Below are positions 18,738-28,029 of a stretch of DNA of 64,000 nucleotides, one piece after another. Numbering within the stretch: position 1 is the stretch's first letter; each line of letters starts with the position of its first letter. Source of the DNA: Anaeromyxobacter soli (GTDB lineage Bacteria; Myxococcota; Myxococcia; Myxococcales; Anaeromyxobacteraceae); contig NZ_JAKZLF010000015.1 in the NCBI RefSeq assembly GCF_022808855.1, positions 1-64,000 of the forward strand, given 5' to 3'. The position numbers and the translations under genes were made by a program. Below the pieces are notes generated by a model. It was not told the DNA's origin. It was given only the letters and a program-made list of their open reading frames with translations, and searched no databases.

Positions 18738-20882
18738 ATGATCCGGCCCGATGAGCTCGGCACCGGCCCGCTCGACGCGCTCGCCCGCGCGCCGCTCCTC
18801 GCACGCCTCGACGCGGCCGAGCGCGCCCGGCTGCTCGCCCGCGCCGAGCTCGTCACGGTCCCGGCCCGCACGCGGGTGCACGCGGACGCCGACGCCGGGC
18901 GAGGCCTCGACCTCGTGCTGGAGGGGGCCGCCACGCTCCGCAGCGCCGACCTGCCGCTCCGGCGCCTGGGGCCCGGCGACCACTTCGGCGAGCTCGCGCC
19001 GCTCTCGGCGGACCACCGCGGCGAGACCGTCACGGCGGAGACCCCGCTCACGGTGGCGCGGCTCTCGGCGCGCGGCTGGGACGCGCTCGTCCGCGACGAC
19101 CCGGCCCTCGCCGCCAAGCTCGCGACCGCCCTCGCGGCGGCGCTCTCGGAGGAGCTCCGGCGCGTGACCGGCGAGATGGGGCTCCTGCTCCGCGGCCGCT
19201 CGCTGCCGCGCGCGCCCGAGGTGACGGTGCACCTCCTCGGCGAGGTCCGGCACGTCCGCACCGGGACCCGCCTCGCGGAGCTGCTCCCGGCCGAGCTCGA
19301 CGGCGCGCTCGTCGTCGGCGGGCTCCTCGCGCACAAGCCGGTCTCGCTCGCGACCCCGGTCTTCACCGACACCACGGTCGCGCCGCTCACCCTCCGTCAC
19401 TGGGAAGGGCGCACCATCTACGCCCACTCGGTCGGGCTCCTCCTGCTCGAGGCGGCGCACCAGCTCGCGCCCGCGCTCGCCGTCCGCATGGGCCCGTCGC
19501 GCGGGACGCGGCAGGTCGTCCTGGTCCACGGCCTCGAGCCCGCGGAGCGGCCGGCGTACGCCGCGCACCTCGCGGAGCAGATGGCGCGCCTCGCCCAGGC
19601 CGACGCGCCCTTCCGGCTCGAGTACTGGCCGACCGACGAGGCCGCCGCGTACTTCGCGGAGCGCGGGTGGGAGGACGCGGCCCGGCTCCTGCGCGTTCGA
19701 CGGCAGGCCACGGTGCGGCTCGTCTCGTGCGGCGAGCTGTACGCGCTCTCGATGGGCCCTCTCCTCCCGTCCACCGGCGCGGTGCGCGGGTTCCGGCTCG
19801 AGCCCGCCGAGGAGGGGCTCGCGCTCGATCTCGGCGACCGCGATCCGCGCAACGGCCACCGCGGCGGAGCGGCGCGCCGCGGGCAGCCCTCCCGCGACGG
19901 CGGGATGGTCGCGGAGCACCAGCGCTGGCTCGAGGCGCTCGGGGTGACGAGCGTCGGCGCCTTCAACGACCTGTGCATCTCCGGCCAGGTGTCGCAGCTC
20001 ATCCGGGTGGCCGAGGGCTTCCACGAGAAGCGCATCGGCCAGATCGCCGACGCCATCGCGACCCGCCGCGACCGCCTGCGGGTCATCGCCATCGCGGGCC
20101 CGTCCTCGTCGGGCAAGTCGACCTTCATCAAGCGCCTCACCGTCCAGCTCCAGATCGACGGGGTGAACCCGGTGGCGCTCGGCCTCGACGACTACTACGT
20201 GGACCGCGAGCGCACCCCGCGCGACGACGCGGGCGAGTGGGACTTCGAGGCGCTCGAGGCGATCGACCTCCCGCTCCTCCAGGACCACGTCCGCCGCCTC
20301 ATCGCCGGCGAGCCGGTGCGCACCGCGCGCTACGACTTCCTCACCGGCACGAGCCACCCGGACGGCGGCCCGGTCATCCAGCTCCGCCCCCGCGACGTGC
20401 TCCTCGTCGAGGGCATCCACGGCCTCGACCCGCGCCTGCTCGACGACATCCCGCCGGCGGGCTCGCTCTACCGGGTGTTCATCCACCCCGCCACCACCCT
20501 GCCCTTCGACCGGCTCACGCGCACGTCCGCGACGGACCTGCGGCTCCTCCGGCGCATCGTGCGCGACCGCCACCGCCGCGGGTACGGGGCGGCGGAGAAC
20601 ATCCTGCGCTGGCCCTCGGTGCAGGCCGGCGAGCGGGAGCACATCTTCCCGCACCAGCACGAGGCGGACGCGGTGTTCGACTCGTCGCTCGTGTACGAGC
20701 CCGCCGTCCTGAAGGTCTTCGCCGAGCGGTACCTCCTGGAGGTGCCCCCCAACCACGCCGCCTACCCGACCGCCCACCGGCTCCGCTACCTCGTCGATCG
20801 CTTCGTCTCCATCTACCCCGACCACGTCCCGCCCACCTCGCTCCTGCGCGAGTTCATCGGCGGGAGCGGGTTCGAGTACTGA
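18738..20882 (+). CDS. cNMP-binding / TGS-ThrRS-like / uridine-kinase-family fusion protein
   Basis: 714 residues in three parts. Residues about 16-130 resemble a cyclic-nucleotide-binding (CAP-family) fold with GDHFGELAPLS. Residues about 160-400 resemble the TGS plus ThrRS-editing-like region that precedes some bacterial nucleoside kinases. Residues about 440-714 form a phosphoribulokinase/uridine kinase domain with Walker A GPSSSGKST (K460) and the LDDYY and LVEGIHGLD motifs. The C-terminal two-thirds match known 550-residue nucleoside kinases; the N-terminal cNMP-like domain is extra and suggests nucleotide-messenger control. GGAGGAG lies 10 bases before the ATG. The histidine kinase gene starts 8 bases after its stop. 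Confidence 0.85.
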   Translation: MIRPDELGTGPLDALARAPLLARLDAAERARLLARAELVTVPARTRVHADADAGRGLDLVLEGAATLRSADLPLRRLGPGDHFGELAPLSADHRGETVTAETPLTVARLSARGWDALVRDDPALAAKLATALAAALSEELRRVTGEMGLLLRGRSLPRAPEVTVHLLGEVRHVRTGTRLAELLPAELDGALVVGGLLAHKPVSLATPVFTDTTVAPLTLRHWEGRTIYAHSVGLLLLEAAHQLAPALAVRMGPSRGTRQVVLVHGLEPAERPAYAAHLAEQMARLAQADAPFRLEYWPTDEAAAYFAERGWEDAARLLRVRRQATVRLVSCGELYALSMGPLLPSTGAVRGFRLEPAEEGLALDLGDRDPRNGHRGGAARRGQPSRDGGMVAEHQRWLEALGVTSVGAFNDLCISGQVSQLIRVAEGFHEKRIGQIADAIATRRDRLRVIAIAGPSSSGKSTFIKRLTVQLQIDGVNPVALGLDDYYVDRERTPRDDAGEWDFEALEAIDLPLLQDHVRRLIAGEPVRTARYDFLTGTSHPDGGPVIQLRPRDVLLVEGIHGLDPRLLDDIPPAGSLYRVFIHPATTLPFDRLTRTSATDLRLLRRIVRDRHRRGYGAAENILRWPSVQAGEREHIFPHQHEADAVFDSSLVYEPAVLKVFAERYLLEVPPNHAAYPTAHRLRYLVDRFVSIYPDHVPPTSLLREFIGGSGFEY

Positions 20883-20890
20883 GGGCCGGG

Positions 20891-22669
20891 ATGCCCTTCA
20901 ACGGCAGCGACTCGCGCCGTCTCCGCCGCTTCCGCGAGCTCGTGGAGGAGACCGCGCGCGCGTGCGCCCCGGAGGACGCGGCGGCGCTGCGCACGGAGCT
21001 CGACGAGCTCGTCGACGAGCGCGCGCTCGCGGAGGCGGTCATCGACCGGACCGGCGCGCTCGTGGTGGTGCTCGATCGCGAGGGCTACGTCCGCCGCTGG
21101 AACGCCGCCTGCGCCCGCGCGACGGGGTACTCCGCGGAGGAGATGCTGGGCCGGTCGCTGTGGGACCTCATCCTCCCCGAGGAGCGGGACGGGGTCCGGG
21201 CCACCCTCGACGCGCTCCGCGCCGGCCGCGCCACCACCACGCACGAGAACCACTGGATCGCGCGCGACGGGCAGCGCCGGCTCGTGTCCTGGAGCAACGC
21301 GTCGCTGCTCGACGAGGCCGGCGAGGTCCGGGCCATCGTGGCGACGGGCCTCGACATCACCGAGCGGACGCAGGCGGAGGTCGCGCTGCGGGCGCAGGCG
21401 AAGCGGCTCGAGGCGCTCGCGGAGGCGTCGCGGGTGTTCGCCTCCGGCCTCGACTACAAGACGACCCTCGACACCGTCGCGCGCCGGCTGTGCGAGCTCA
21501 TCGGCGACGGGGCGCTCATCCGCGTCGTCTCGCCGGACGGCAACTGGCTCGTCCCGGTCGCGGTCTACCACCCCTCCCCGGAGCGGGCCGCGCTGCGCCG
21601 GCGCATCATCGCCGCCGCCCCGCAGCGGACCGACGAGGGCATCACCGCGGGCCCGCTCGCGACCGGGCGGACGCTGCGCATCCCTGCGCTCTCCCAGGAG
21701 AGGGTGCGCAACGAGATGAAGCCGGAGTACTGGCCCTACCTCGAGGGCGTGACGAGCCTGCTCATCGCGCCGCTCGCCCAGCGCCACGAGGTGTTCGGCC
21801 ACATCACGCTCATGCGCGACGCAGGCGGCGCGCCGTACACCGCGGACGACGAGGCTCTGCTCGAGGACCTCGCCCACCGCGCCGCGCAGGCGATCGAGAA
21901 CGCGCGGCTCTACTCCGACGCGCAGAACGCGGTCGCGGCGCGCGACGAGTTCCTCTCCATCGCCTCGCACGAGCTGCGCACCCCGCTCACGGCGCTCCGC
22001 CTCGCGCTCGGGAACATGCGGCGGGTCACCTCGCGCGAGGCGCTCGAGCGGCTCCCGCCCGAGCACGTGGAGCGCGTCCTCGGGGCTGCGGAGCGGCAGG
22101 GACAGCGGCTCGAGAAGCTCGTCGCGGCGCTGCTCGACGTCTCGCGCATCCACATGGGGAAGCTGGACCTCGACCTCGAGGAGGTGGAGCTCGGGGCGGT
22201 GGTGACGGACGCGCTCGCCCAGCTCGAGGACGAGGCCTCGCAGACGGGCTCGACGCTCTCCGCCTCGGGCACGCCGGTGCGCGGCGCCTGGGACCGGCTG
22301 CGGCTCTCGCAGGTCGTGACGAACCTGCTCTCGAACGCCGTGAAGTACGGGGCCGGGAAGCCCGTCGAGGTGAGCTACGGCCCCTCCGCCACCGGCGCGG
22401 TGCTCGTGGTCCGCGATCAGGGCATCGGGATCTCCGCGTCGGATCAGCCGCAGATCTTCGAGCGCTTCGAGCGGGCGGTCTCGTCCCGCAACTACGGCGG
22501 GCTCGGGCTCGGGCTCTACATCGTGCGGCGGATCGTGGAGGCTCACGGCGGCACCATCCGCGTCGAGAGCGCGCCGGGGAAGGGCTCCACGTTCCAGGTC
22601 GAGCTGCCGCTCCGGCCGCTCTGCGCCCGCCCGGGCCACGGCGCCCTGGACCCCGCGTCCGCGCACTGA
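20891..22669 (+). CDS. PAS-GAF sensor histidine kinase
   Basis: 592 residues, no membrane helices, so probably cytoplasmic. Order: coiled N-terminus, PAS domain with PAC (about 48-160), GAF domain (about 170-345), dimerisation/phosphoacceptor helix with SHELRTP (H360), and the ATPase domain with NLLSNAVKYG (N box), DQGIGIS (G1) and GLGLGLYIVRRI (G2). No receiver domain is fused and no response regulator is adjacent, so it is an orphan kinase. The 8-base gap from the uridine-kinase fusion gene makes co-transcription very likely and hints at a shared pathway. Confidence 0.93.
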   Translation: MPFNGSDSRRLRRFRELVEETARACAPEDAAALRTELDELVDERALAEAVIDRTGALVVVLDREGYVRRWNAACARATGYSAEEMLGRSLWDLILPEERDGVRATLDALRAGRATTTHENHWIARDGQRRLVSWSNASLLDEAGEVRAIVATGLDITERTQAEVALRAQAKRLEALAEASRVFASGLDYKTTLDTVARRLCELIGDGALIRVVSPDGNWLVPVAVYHPSPERAALRRRIIAAAPQRTDEGITAGPLATGRTLRIPALSQERVRNEMKPEYWPYLEGVTSLLIAPLAQRHEVFGHITLMRDAGGAPYTADDEALLEDLAHRAAQAIENARLYSDAQNAVAARDEFLSIASHELRTPLTALRLALGNMRRVTSREALERLPPEHVERVLGAAERQGQRLEKLVAALLDVSRIHMGKLDLDLEEVELGAVVTDALAQLEDEASQTGSTLSASGTPVRGAWDRLRLSQVVTNLLSNAVKYGAGKPVEVSYGPSATGAVLVVRDQGIGISASDQPQIFERFERAVSSRNYGGLGLGLYIVRRIVEAHGGTIRVESAPGKGSTFQVELPLRPLCARPGHGALDPASAH

Positions 22670-23363
22670 GCGCGGGAGGGTGATTCCCGAACAGGCGACC
22701 GAAGCGGCGCCGAAGCGGAATCGGCGAAGCCGATCGCGTTGGCGCAGGGACCCGGCGAGCAGGGGTGGGGGCGCAGCCCTCATCATTCATGACAAGTGCA
22801 ACTCGCCGGACGAGCGGCGGGTGGTTCGACCACGGCTTCCGTGCGCATGTCGGATTCGGGCATCGACGGGGGCCGCGCACGCGCTCGTGCTCGACCCCGA
22901 TGAACGCGGGAAGGCGGCGGAGCAGGGGAGCGTCTCGTCGTGTCGAGGGGCGACGGAGTGACTTCGCGCGGGGTGCGCGCGGACTTCTCGAAGGCGCCTC
23001 CGCAGCTCGCCCCGGAGCGCGGGCTGGAGCGTCGTGGGAGGTCGACCGTATTCACCTATGGTGACAGCTATCGCCAGCGGTAGCGCCGGCCGGTGTCGCG
23101 GCTCTCCTCGCGCTAGGCGGGGCGTCCCAGTTGCGGTGGGTGAAACATTCCCCATTGACGCCTTCTCGCCCCGATTGCGCTCAGGCATACGGGCGGCGCG
23201 GGAAGGCTACTCTCGCGCACGCTTCTCGCGCGTGAAGCGCGCGCCGATCGCCTTGGGGCAACGACGAGGGTGCGCCGGAGAACGCCGCACAGACCCGAGC
23301 CTGGAGCGTCCCCGGAGCTTCGAAAATCGCGTGCTACGAAGGGTGTACTGGAGGTGCATCCCC
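22670..23363. other. 694-base intergenic region with inverted repeats
   Basis: No convincing gene. It holds several short inverted repeats: ATCGGC-GAA-GCCGAT at 22720-22734 just after the histidine kinase gene, TCACC-TAT-GGTGA at 23052-23064, a near-perfect 8-bp stem at 23067-23084, and CGCTTC/GAAGCG at 23220-23239. The composition is less GC-biased than in coding DNA. Short open frames here have atypical arginine/serine-rich products and no ribosome sites. Confidence 0.6.
23052..23084. promoter_or_regulatory. Two adjacent inverted repeats, possible operator or small RNA element
   Basis: A perfect TCACC-TAT-GGTGA palindrome (23052-23064) is followed two bases later by GCTATCGC-CA-GCGGTAGC (23067-23084, one G-T pair). 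They lie about 300 bases upstream of the HNH gene. Their role is unknown. Confidence 0.3.
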
Positions 23364-24566
23364 ATGTCTGCGCTCACTCCCGCTGCTCTCGAGTCGAACG
23401 TCCTCGCCCTGCGCCTGCGCGAGCTCGCCGGGGAGGAACGGAACGTCCAGGTCGACTTCCTCCTGCACCTCGACGAATTCGATCGGCGCCGCGCCTTCGT
23501 CGAGATCGGCCATGCGTCCCTCTGGGCGTACTGTTTGGAGGCGCTCCACCTCCGGGAGGGCGCCGCCGGCCGGCGCATCCAGGCGATGCGGGTGCTGCGC
23601 CGCTTCCCGATCCTGGAAGCTCCGCTGCGCGATGGGCGTCTTTGCCTCTCCACCGTGGCGCTCCTCGGCCAGGTGCTCACGGAGCAGAACGTGGACGACC
23701 TCCTCGCTCGCGCCGCCTTCCGGACCCGGGCCGAGGTCGAGCACCTCGTCGCCTCCGTCCAGGCGCGCACCGCTCCGCGTGCTGGCCTTCGCAAGCTCAC
23801 CGAACGCGCGCCCGCCGTGGTGAGCGCAGCGCTAGAGCTCCCGCAGGCCGAGCGGGCCGAGGTGGCTACCGCACCCGGCCCTGCGGAGCCGACCCTCGGC
23901 CCCGGTCCCACGGCCGGCGCGCTGCCGGCGCCCCCGCCCCCCGTCGCGCAGGCGAAGCGACGGGCCGAGACGCTCGCCGTCTCGGAGAGCCACTGGTCGC
24001 TCTGTGTCACCCTCGACCGCGCCTGCAAGGAGGACCTCGAGACGCTCCGGTCGCTTCTGTCGCACAAGGTCCCGGACGGCGACCTCGCGGCGGTGCTCCA
24101 CGAGGCGATCCGCTGCGCCATCGAGAAGCACGGCAAGCGCAAGGGCGCGGTCGCGCCGGAGCGGAAGACGAAGGGAGCGAAGCAGGCCACGGCTGAGCAG
24201 GCCGGGACGGCGGCCGCGGCGAAGCCTTCGGAGGGGAGGACCACGATCCCGGCGATAGTGCGCCGCGCCGTGTGGAAGCGCGACGGCGGGCGCTGCGCCT
24301 GGGTCGGCCCGGACGGCTGCCGCTGCAAGAGCCGCTGGAAGCTCGAGCTCGACCACATTCAACCCGCCTCCCTCGGGGGACCATCGACGATCGACAACCT
24401 TCGGCTCGCCTGCCGAGCTCACAATCTGCTTCACGCAGAGAGGAGCTTCGGGCGCGAGCACATGGATCGCTTCCGGCGAGAGTCGAGCGACGGGCCGACG
24501 CCGCCCGCGCACGCTGACGTGGCACCTCTGCGTCCGGTCATGCAGCTGGGGATGTGGGCGCCGTGA
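23364..24566 (+). CDS. HNH endonuclease-domain protein
   Basis: 400 residues. The N-terminal 170 are helical and resemble the region preceding HNH domains in the large actinobacterial/myxobacterial HNH family; a Pro/Ala-rich linker (about 170-200) follows, then a basic helical section. The C-terminal HNH domain (about 295-355) has paired cysteines (RCAW, CRCK), the central LELDHIQP and NLRLACRAHN. Start ATG 23364 has GGAGG 8 bases upstream. No methylase, toxin or phage gene is beside it. It may be a housekeeping or selfish nuclease; target unknown. Confidence 0.85.
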   Translation: MSALTPAALESNVLALRLRELAGEERNVQVDFLLHLDEFDRRRAFVEIGHASLWAYCLEALHLREGAAGRRIQAMRVLRRFPILEAPLRDGRLCLSTVALLGQVLTEQNVDDLLARAAFRTRAEVEHLVASVQARTAPRAGLRKLTERAPAVVSAALELPQAERAEVATAPGPAEPTLGPGPTAGALPAPPPPVAQAKRRAETLAVSESHWSLCVTLDRACKEDLETLRSLLSHKVPDGDLAAVLHEAIRCAIEKHGKRKGAVAPERKTKGAKQATAEQAGTAAAAKPSEGRTTIPAIVRRAVWKRDGGRCAWVGPDGCRCKSRWKLELDHIQPASLGGPSTIDNLRLACRAHNLLHAERSFGREHMDRFRRESSDGPTPPAHADVAPLRPVMQLGMWAP

Positions 24567-24693
24567 TCCGCTGCCGCGCACGGGCAACGCGCCGATGCCG
24601 AACCGGAGCGCGCGGTGCGCCGCTCGGCCGACCAGTGCCGCCTCCGTCGGTCAGCAGCCGAAGATGTGACGAATCCTCAAAGCGCAGCCCCCG

Positions 24694-25710
24694 TCAGATC
24701 GACAAGAAGCCGCGCGCGGGGAAGAGCAGCACGTCCTCGATCGCCTCGGCGCCGGCGACGAGCATGAGCAGGCGGTCGAACCCGACCGCGACGCCGCCCG
24801 CGGGGGGCATGCGGCCCACCGCCTCGAGGAACGGCTCGTCGAGCGGGAACACCGGGCGCCCCAGGGCGCGACGGAGCGCCTGCTCCTCCACGAGCCGCGC
24901 GCGCTGCTCCGCCGCGTCGGTGAGCTCGGTGAAGCCGTTCGCGAGCTCGAGCCCGCCCGCGTAGAGCTCGAAGCGCTCGGCCCAGCGCGGGTCGTCCGGC
25001 TTCACCCGGGAGAGCGCGGCCATCGAGGCGGGCCAGTCGACGAGGTACTCGGGCCGCTCCACGCCGAGCCGTGGCTCGACCGCGTCGAGCATCACGCGGA
25101 AGAACACGTCGTCGAACCCCTCGCCGGGCGGTCCGGGGTCGTGTCCCGCGGCGCGGGCCGCCGCGGCGAGCCGGCCGGCGTCGCCCCCGCAGGCCGCGAG
25201 GTCCACGCCAGCGTGGCGACGGAACGCGTCCGCGACGGTGGTGCGCGGGAAGGGGGCGGCGAGGTCGATGGCGCGCCCGCCGCGGGCGACGCGGGTGCCC
25301 CCCGCGACCGCGCGCGCGCACGCCTCCAGGAGCCGCTCGAGGTCCTGCATCACGCCCTCGTAGTCGGTGCCCGCCCGGTAGAGCTCGAGCATCGTGAACT
25401 CGGGGTTGTGCGTGCGCGAGATCTCGCCGTTCCGGAACACGCGCGAGAGCTGGAAGATGCGCGGGAAGCCCTCGGCGAGGAGCCGCTTCATGGCGTACTC
25501 GGGGCTGGTGATGAGCCAGAGCGGCCGCGCCGCTCCCCCGCCCTCCGGCACGAAGGGCGCCTCGAAGGGCGACAGGTGCGGCTCCATGCCGGGCGCAGGC
25601 ACGAGGGTGGGCGTCTCCACCTCCTCATAGCCGAGGCCGCCGAGGAACCGGCGCACCTCGGTGGCGAGCCGGGCGCGCTGGCGGGCGCGTTCGCGTCGGG
25701 AGACGGGCAT
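24694..25710 (-). CDS. epmA: EF-P lysine lysyltransferase EpmA (GenX/PoxA, truncated LysRS)
   Basis: 338-residue class II aminoacyl-tRNA synthetase catalytic core without the anticodon-binding domain, as in EpmA, which ligates beta-lysine to elongation factor P. Motif 2 appears as VFRNGEISRTHNPEFTMLE and motif 3 as GVAVGFDRLLML. No elongation factor P or EpmB gene is within the window, so the partner must lie elsewhere. The start chosen is ATG 25710 (MPVSRRERARQRARL); the ribosome site is poor. A hexanucleotide repeat lies 50 bases upstream of the start. Confidence 0.9.
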   Translation of the reverse strand: MPVSRRERARQRARLATEVRRFLGGLGYEEVETPTLVPAPGMEPHLSPFEAPFVPEGGGAARPLWLITSPEYAMKRLLAEGFPRIFQLSRVFRNGEISRTHNPEFTMLELYRAGTDYEGVMQDLERLLEACARAVAGGTRVARGGRAIDLAAPFPRTTVADAFRRHAGVDLAACGGDAGRLAAAARAAGHDPGPPGEGFDDVFFRVMLDAVEPRLGVERPEYLVDWPASMAALSRVKPDDPRWAERFELYAGGLELANGFTELTDAAEQRARLVEEQALRRALGRPVFPLDEPFLEAVGRMPPAGGVAVGFDRLLMLVAGAEAIEDVLLFPARGFLSI

Positions 25711-25759
25711 GCGCGGGGAGAGTAACCGCGCGCGCGTCGGCGTGCCGAGGGGAACCGCC

Positions 25760-25819
<60 letters not shown>

Positions 25820-25851
25820 CCTCCCCTCGTCAACCCCTCCGCCCTCCCCGG

Positions 25852-25880
25852 TTGACGACCCCCTCGCCCCTCGCGATACT
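25852..25880 (+). promoter_or_regulatory. Predicted promoter of bioH-bioC
   Basis: TTGACG at 25852-25857 and GATACT at 25875-25880 with a 17-base spacer. The bioH ATG at 25900 lies 20 bases after the -10 box. This argues against a TTG start at 25852, which would fall inside the -35 box. Confidence 0.65.
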
Positions 25881-25899
25881 GCCCCTCCGCTCGCGCGAG

Positions 25900-26712
25900 A
25901 TGCCGTCCTTCCTCGACAGACCGGGCCTCACCCTCCATTGCGAGGACGAAGGCCAGGGGCCGGCGCTCCTCGCCGTTCACGGTTGGTCCCTGTCCGGCCG
26001 CTGGCTCCTCGACGCGCTCCCGCCCGCGCTCCTCGCCGGACGCCGCGCGCTCGCGCCGGACCTGCGCGGCCACGGCCGCTCCCAGGCGGGCGCGCCCTTC
26101 ACGCTCGCCGAGCTCGCGAGCGATCTCGTGGCGGCCTTCGACGCCCTCGCCCTCGAGCGCGCGGTGCTCCTCGGCTGGTCGCTCGGCGCGCAGGCGGCGC
26201 TCGCCGCGCTGCCGCGCCTGCGCGGGCGGATCGCGGGGCTCGCGCTCGTCTCGGCGACCCCGCGCTTCACCGAGGGCGAAGGCTGGCCGCACGGCCTCCC
26301 CGCGCGCACGCTCGCGGCGCTCGCGCGCCACGTGGAGCGCGACCCCGCCCGCGCCGCCGCGCGCTTCCACGAGGGCATGTTCGTGCCGGGCGAGCTCGAC
26401 GCGGGCGCCGCGGTTCGCGCCGCCGCCCTCCGGGCGCGGACGCCCTTGCCCTCCCCCGCCGCGCTCCGCGCCGGGCTCGACGTGCTCGCCGCCGCGGACC
26501 TGCGCGGCGCGCTCGGCGCCCTCGACGTGCCGGTCGCCGTCGTCCACGGCGAGCGCGACCCGGTCTGCCTGCCGGGCGCGGGACGCGCGCTCGCCGGGGC
26601 GCTGCCCGGCGCGCACCTCGCCGTCATCCCCGGGGCGGGCCACGCCCCCTTCCTCTCGCGCCCGGACGCGTTCGCCGCCGCGCTCGCGCCGCTCCTCGCC
26701 GCATGCGCCTGA
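25900..26712 (+). CDS. bioH: Pimeloyl-ACP methyl ester carboxylesterase BioH
   Basis: 270-residue alpha/beta hydrolase. Nucleophile S94 in GWSLG, D220 in GERDP and H248 in GAGHAPFLSRP form the triad; GHAPF followed by a Ser-x-Pro is characteristic of BioH. Early LLAVHGWSLSG supplies the oxyanion region. BioH removes the methyl ester from pimeloyl-ACP to end BioC-BioH precursor synthesis for biotin. The adjoining overlapping bioC gene makes the specific assignment firm. Start at ATG 25900 fits the family length and the promoter. Confidence 0.9.
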   Translation: MPSFLDRPGLTLHCEDEGQGPALLAVHGWSLSGRWLLDALPPALLAGRRALAPDLRGHGRSQAGAPFTLAELASDLVAAFDALALERAVLLGWSLGAQAALAALPRLRGRIAGLALVSATPRFTEGEGWPHGLPARTLAALARHVERDPARAAARFHEGMFVPGELDAGAAVRAAALRARTPLPSPAALRAGLDVLAAADLRGALGALDVPVAVVHGERDPVCLPGAGRALAGALPGAHLAVIPGAGHAPFLSRPDAFAAALAPLLAACA

Positions 26713-27557
26713 ACCCGGTCGACAAGCGGCGCGTCCGCGCCGCCTTCTCACGCTCCGCCGCGTCCTACGACGCCCGGGCCGAGGTGCAGCGCGCCGTGCA
26801 GGACCAGGTGCTGGCGCTCCTCGCCGGCGCGGCGCCGGGCGCGCGCCGCGTGCTCGACGTGGGCGCCGGCACGGGCGCGCTCCTCTCCCGGCTCCTCGCC
26901 GCGAGGCCCGGGCTCGCCGCCGCGGCCGTGGATCTCGCGCCCGGCATGTGCGGCGCCACGCGCCGCGCCGCCCCGCGGGCGGGGGTGGCCGCGGCGGACG
27001 CGGAGGCGCTCCCGTTCCGCGACGGCGCGTTCGATCTCGTGGTGACCACCTCCACGCTCCAGTGGCTGCCGCGCGTGGCGACCGCGCTCGAGGAGGCGCG
27101 CCGGGTCCTCGCGCCGGGCGGAGTCCTGTGCGTCGCGCTCTTCGGGGAGCGCACCCTCTTCGAGCTCCGCGAGGCCTTCCGCGACGCCTCCGCCGGGAGC
27201 CCAGCGCCGGTGCACCGCTTCCTCGCGCTCGAGGAGCTCGCGCGCGCGCTCGGGGCGGCGGGGCTCACGCTGGAGGCCACGCGCGACGAGGAGCTCGTCG
27301 AGCGCCACGCGGACGCGCGCGCGGTGCTCCGCGCCCTCAAGGCGGTGGGCGCGACGAGCGCCGTGCCCGGCCGCACCGGGCTCTCGGGGCGGCGCGCCAC
27401 GCTCGAGACGATCCGGCGCTACGAGGAGCGGCACGGGGGCCCGGGCGGCGTGCCCGCGACCTACCACGTGCTGTACGCGATCGCCCGGCGGCCGGCGGCT
27501 ACGTCCGCGTCGCCTCGAGCTCCTTCAGGCGCGCGCGCAGCTCCTTCTCCCGCTTGA
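26703..27557 (+). CDS. bioC: Malonyl-ACP O-methyltransferase BioC
   Basis: 284-residue class I SAM methyltransferase. The N-terminus (NPVDKRRVRAAFSRSAASYD) is the BioC signature; VLDVGAGTGALL is the SAM-binding loop. It methylates malonyl-ACP so fatty-acid synthesis can extend it to pimeloyl-ACP methyl ester. The ATG overlaps the end of bioH by 10 bases. The usual family end is near LYAIARRP; the last 20 or so residues are Ala/Ser/Pro rich and lie antisense to the end of the convergent PAS gene (59-base overlap), a likely recent stop-codon shift. Confidence 0.92.
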   Translation: MRLNPVDKRRVRAAFSRSAASYDARAEVQRAVQDQVLALLAGAAPGARRVLDVGAGTGALLSRLLAARPGLAAAAVDLAPGMCGATRRAAPRAGVAAADAEALPFRDGAFDLVVTTSTLQWLPRVATALEEARRVLAPGGVLCVALFGERTLFELREAFRDASAGSPAPVHRFLALEELARALGAAGLTLEATRDEELVERHADARAVLRALKAVGATSAVPGRTGLSGRRATLETIRRYEERHGGPGGVPATYHVLYAIARRPAATSASPRAPSGARAAPSPA

Positions 27558-27936
27558 AGCGGGCGGTCACGTCGCGGATCACCGCCGACGGCCCCAGGAT
27601 GTGCCCCGACGCATCGCGGATGAGCTGGATCGTGAACTCGATCGAGATCGTCTGCCCGTCCTTGCGGATCGCCGGGACCGCCAGGACCTCCGTGCCGTAG
27701 CGGGTGACGCCCGTCTCCATGACGCGGTTCCAGCCGTCCCAGTGCCGCGCGCGGAGCCGCTCGGGGATGATGAGGTCCATCGACTTCCCGATGACCTCCG
27801 CCGCGCTCCACCCGAACATCCGCTCCGCGCCGCGATTCCACAGCCGCAGCACGCCGTCGCGATCCGCGAACAGGACGGCGTCACCCGTCTCCTCGATGAT
27901 CCGCGCCGCGAGCGCGCCGAACCCAGGGTCGTCCAT
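27499..27936 (-). CDS. Stand-alone PAS-domain protein
   Basis: 145 residues, almost entirely one PAS fold with PAC (about 12-130): DAVLFADRDGVLRLWN, AERMFGWSAAEVIGKS and the C-terminal IRDVTARFKREKE helix. No output domain is present. It could bind a small ligand or a haem or flavin and act through protein contact, but no cofactor residues are diagnostic. GGAGG lies ahead of the ATG at 27936. Its end overlaps bioC tail to tail. Confidence 0.85.
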   Translation of the reverse strand: MDDPGFGALAARIIEETGDAVLFADRDGVLRLWNRGAERMFGWSAAEVIGKSMDLIIPERLRARHWDGWNRVMETGVTRYGTEVLAVPAIRKDGQTISIEFTIQLIRDASGHILGPSAVIRDVTARFKREKELRARLKELEATRT

Positions 27937-28029
27937 GGTGCCTCCGTCGCGCGAGCTTAGCCCGCCGCCCGCGCCGCACGGAGGCGGCGCCCGCCGGCCC
28001 GATGGGTGACGCCCCGCACCGGCGTCCCG

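Noticed and set aside
17409-20825. Very long minus-strand open frame (1138 codons)
   Set aside because: It lies antisense to the methyltransferase and kinase genes, is rich in Arg/Glu/Val without motifs, and reflects GC-biased third positions.
22680-23055. Short open frames in the 22.7-23.1 kb gap
   Set aside because: No ribosome sites and unusual Arg/Ser/Pro-rich products that do not resemble proteins.
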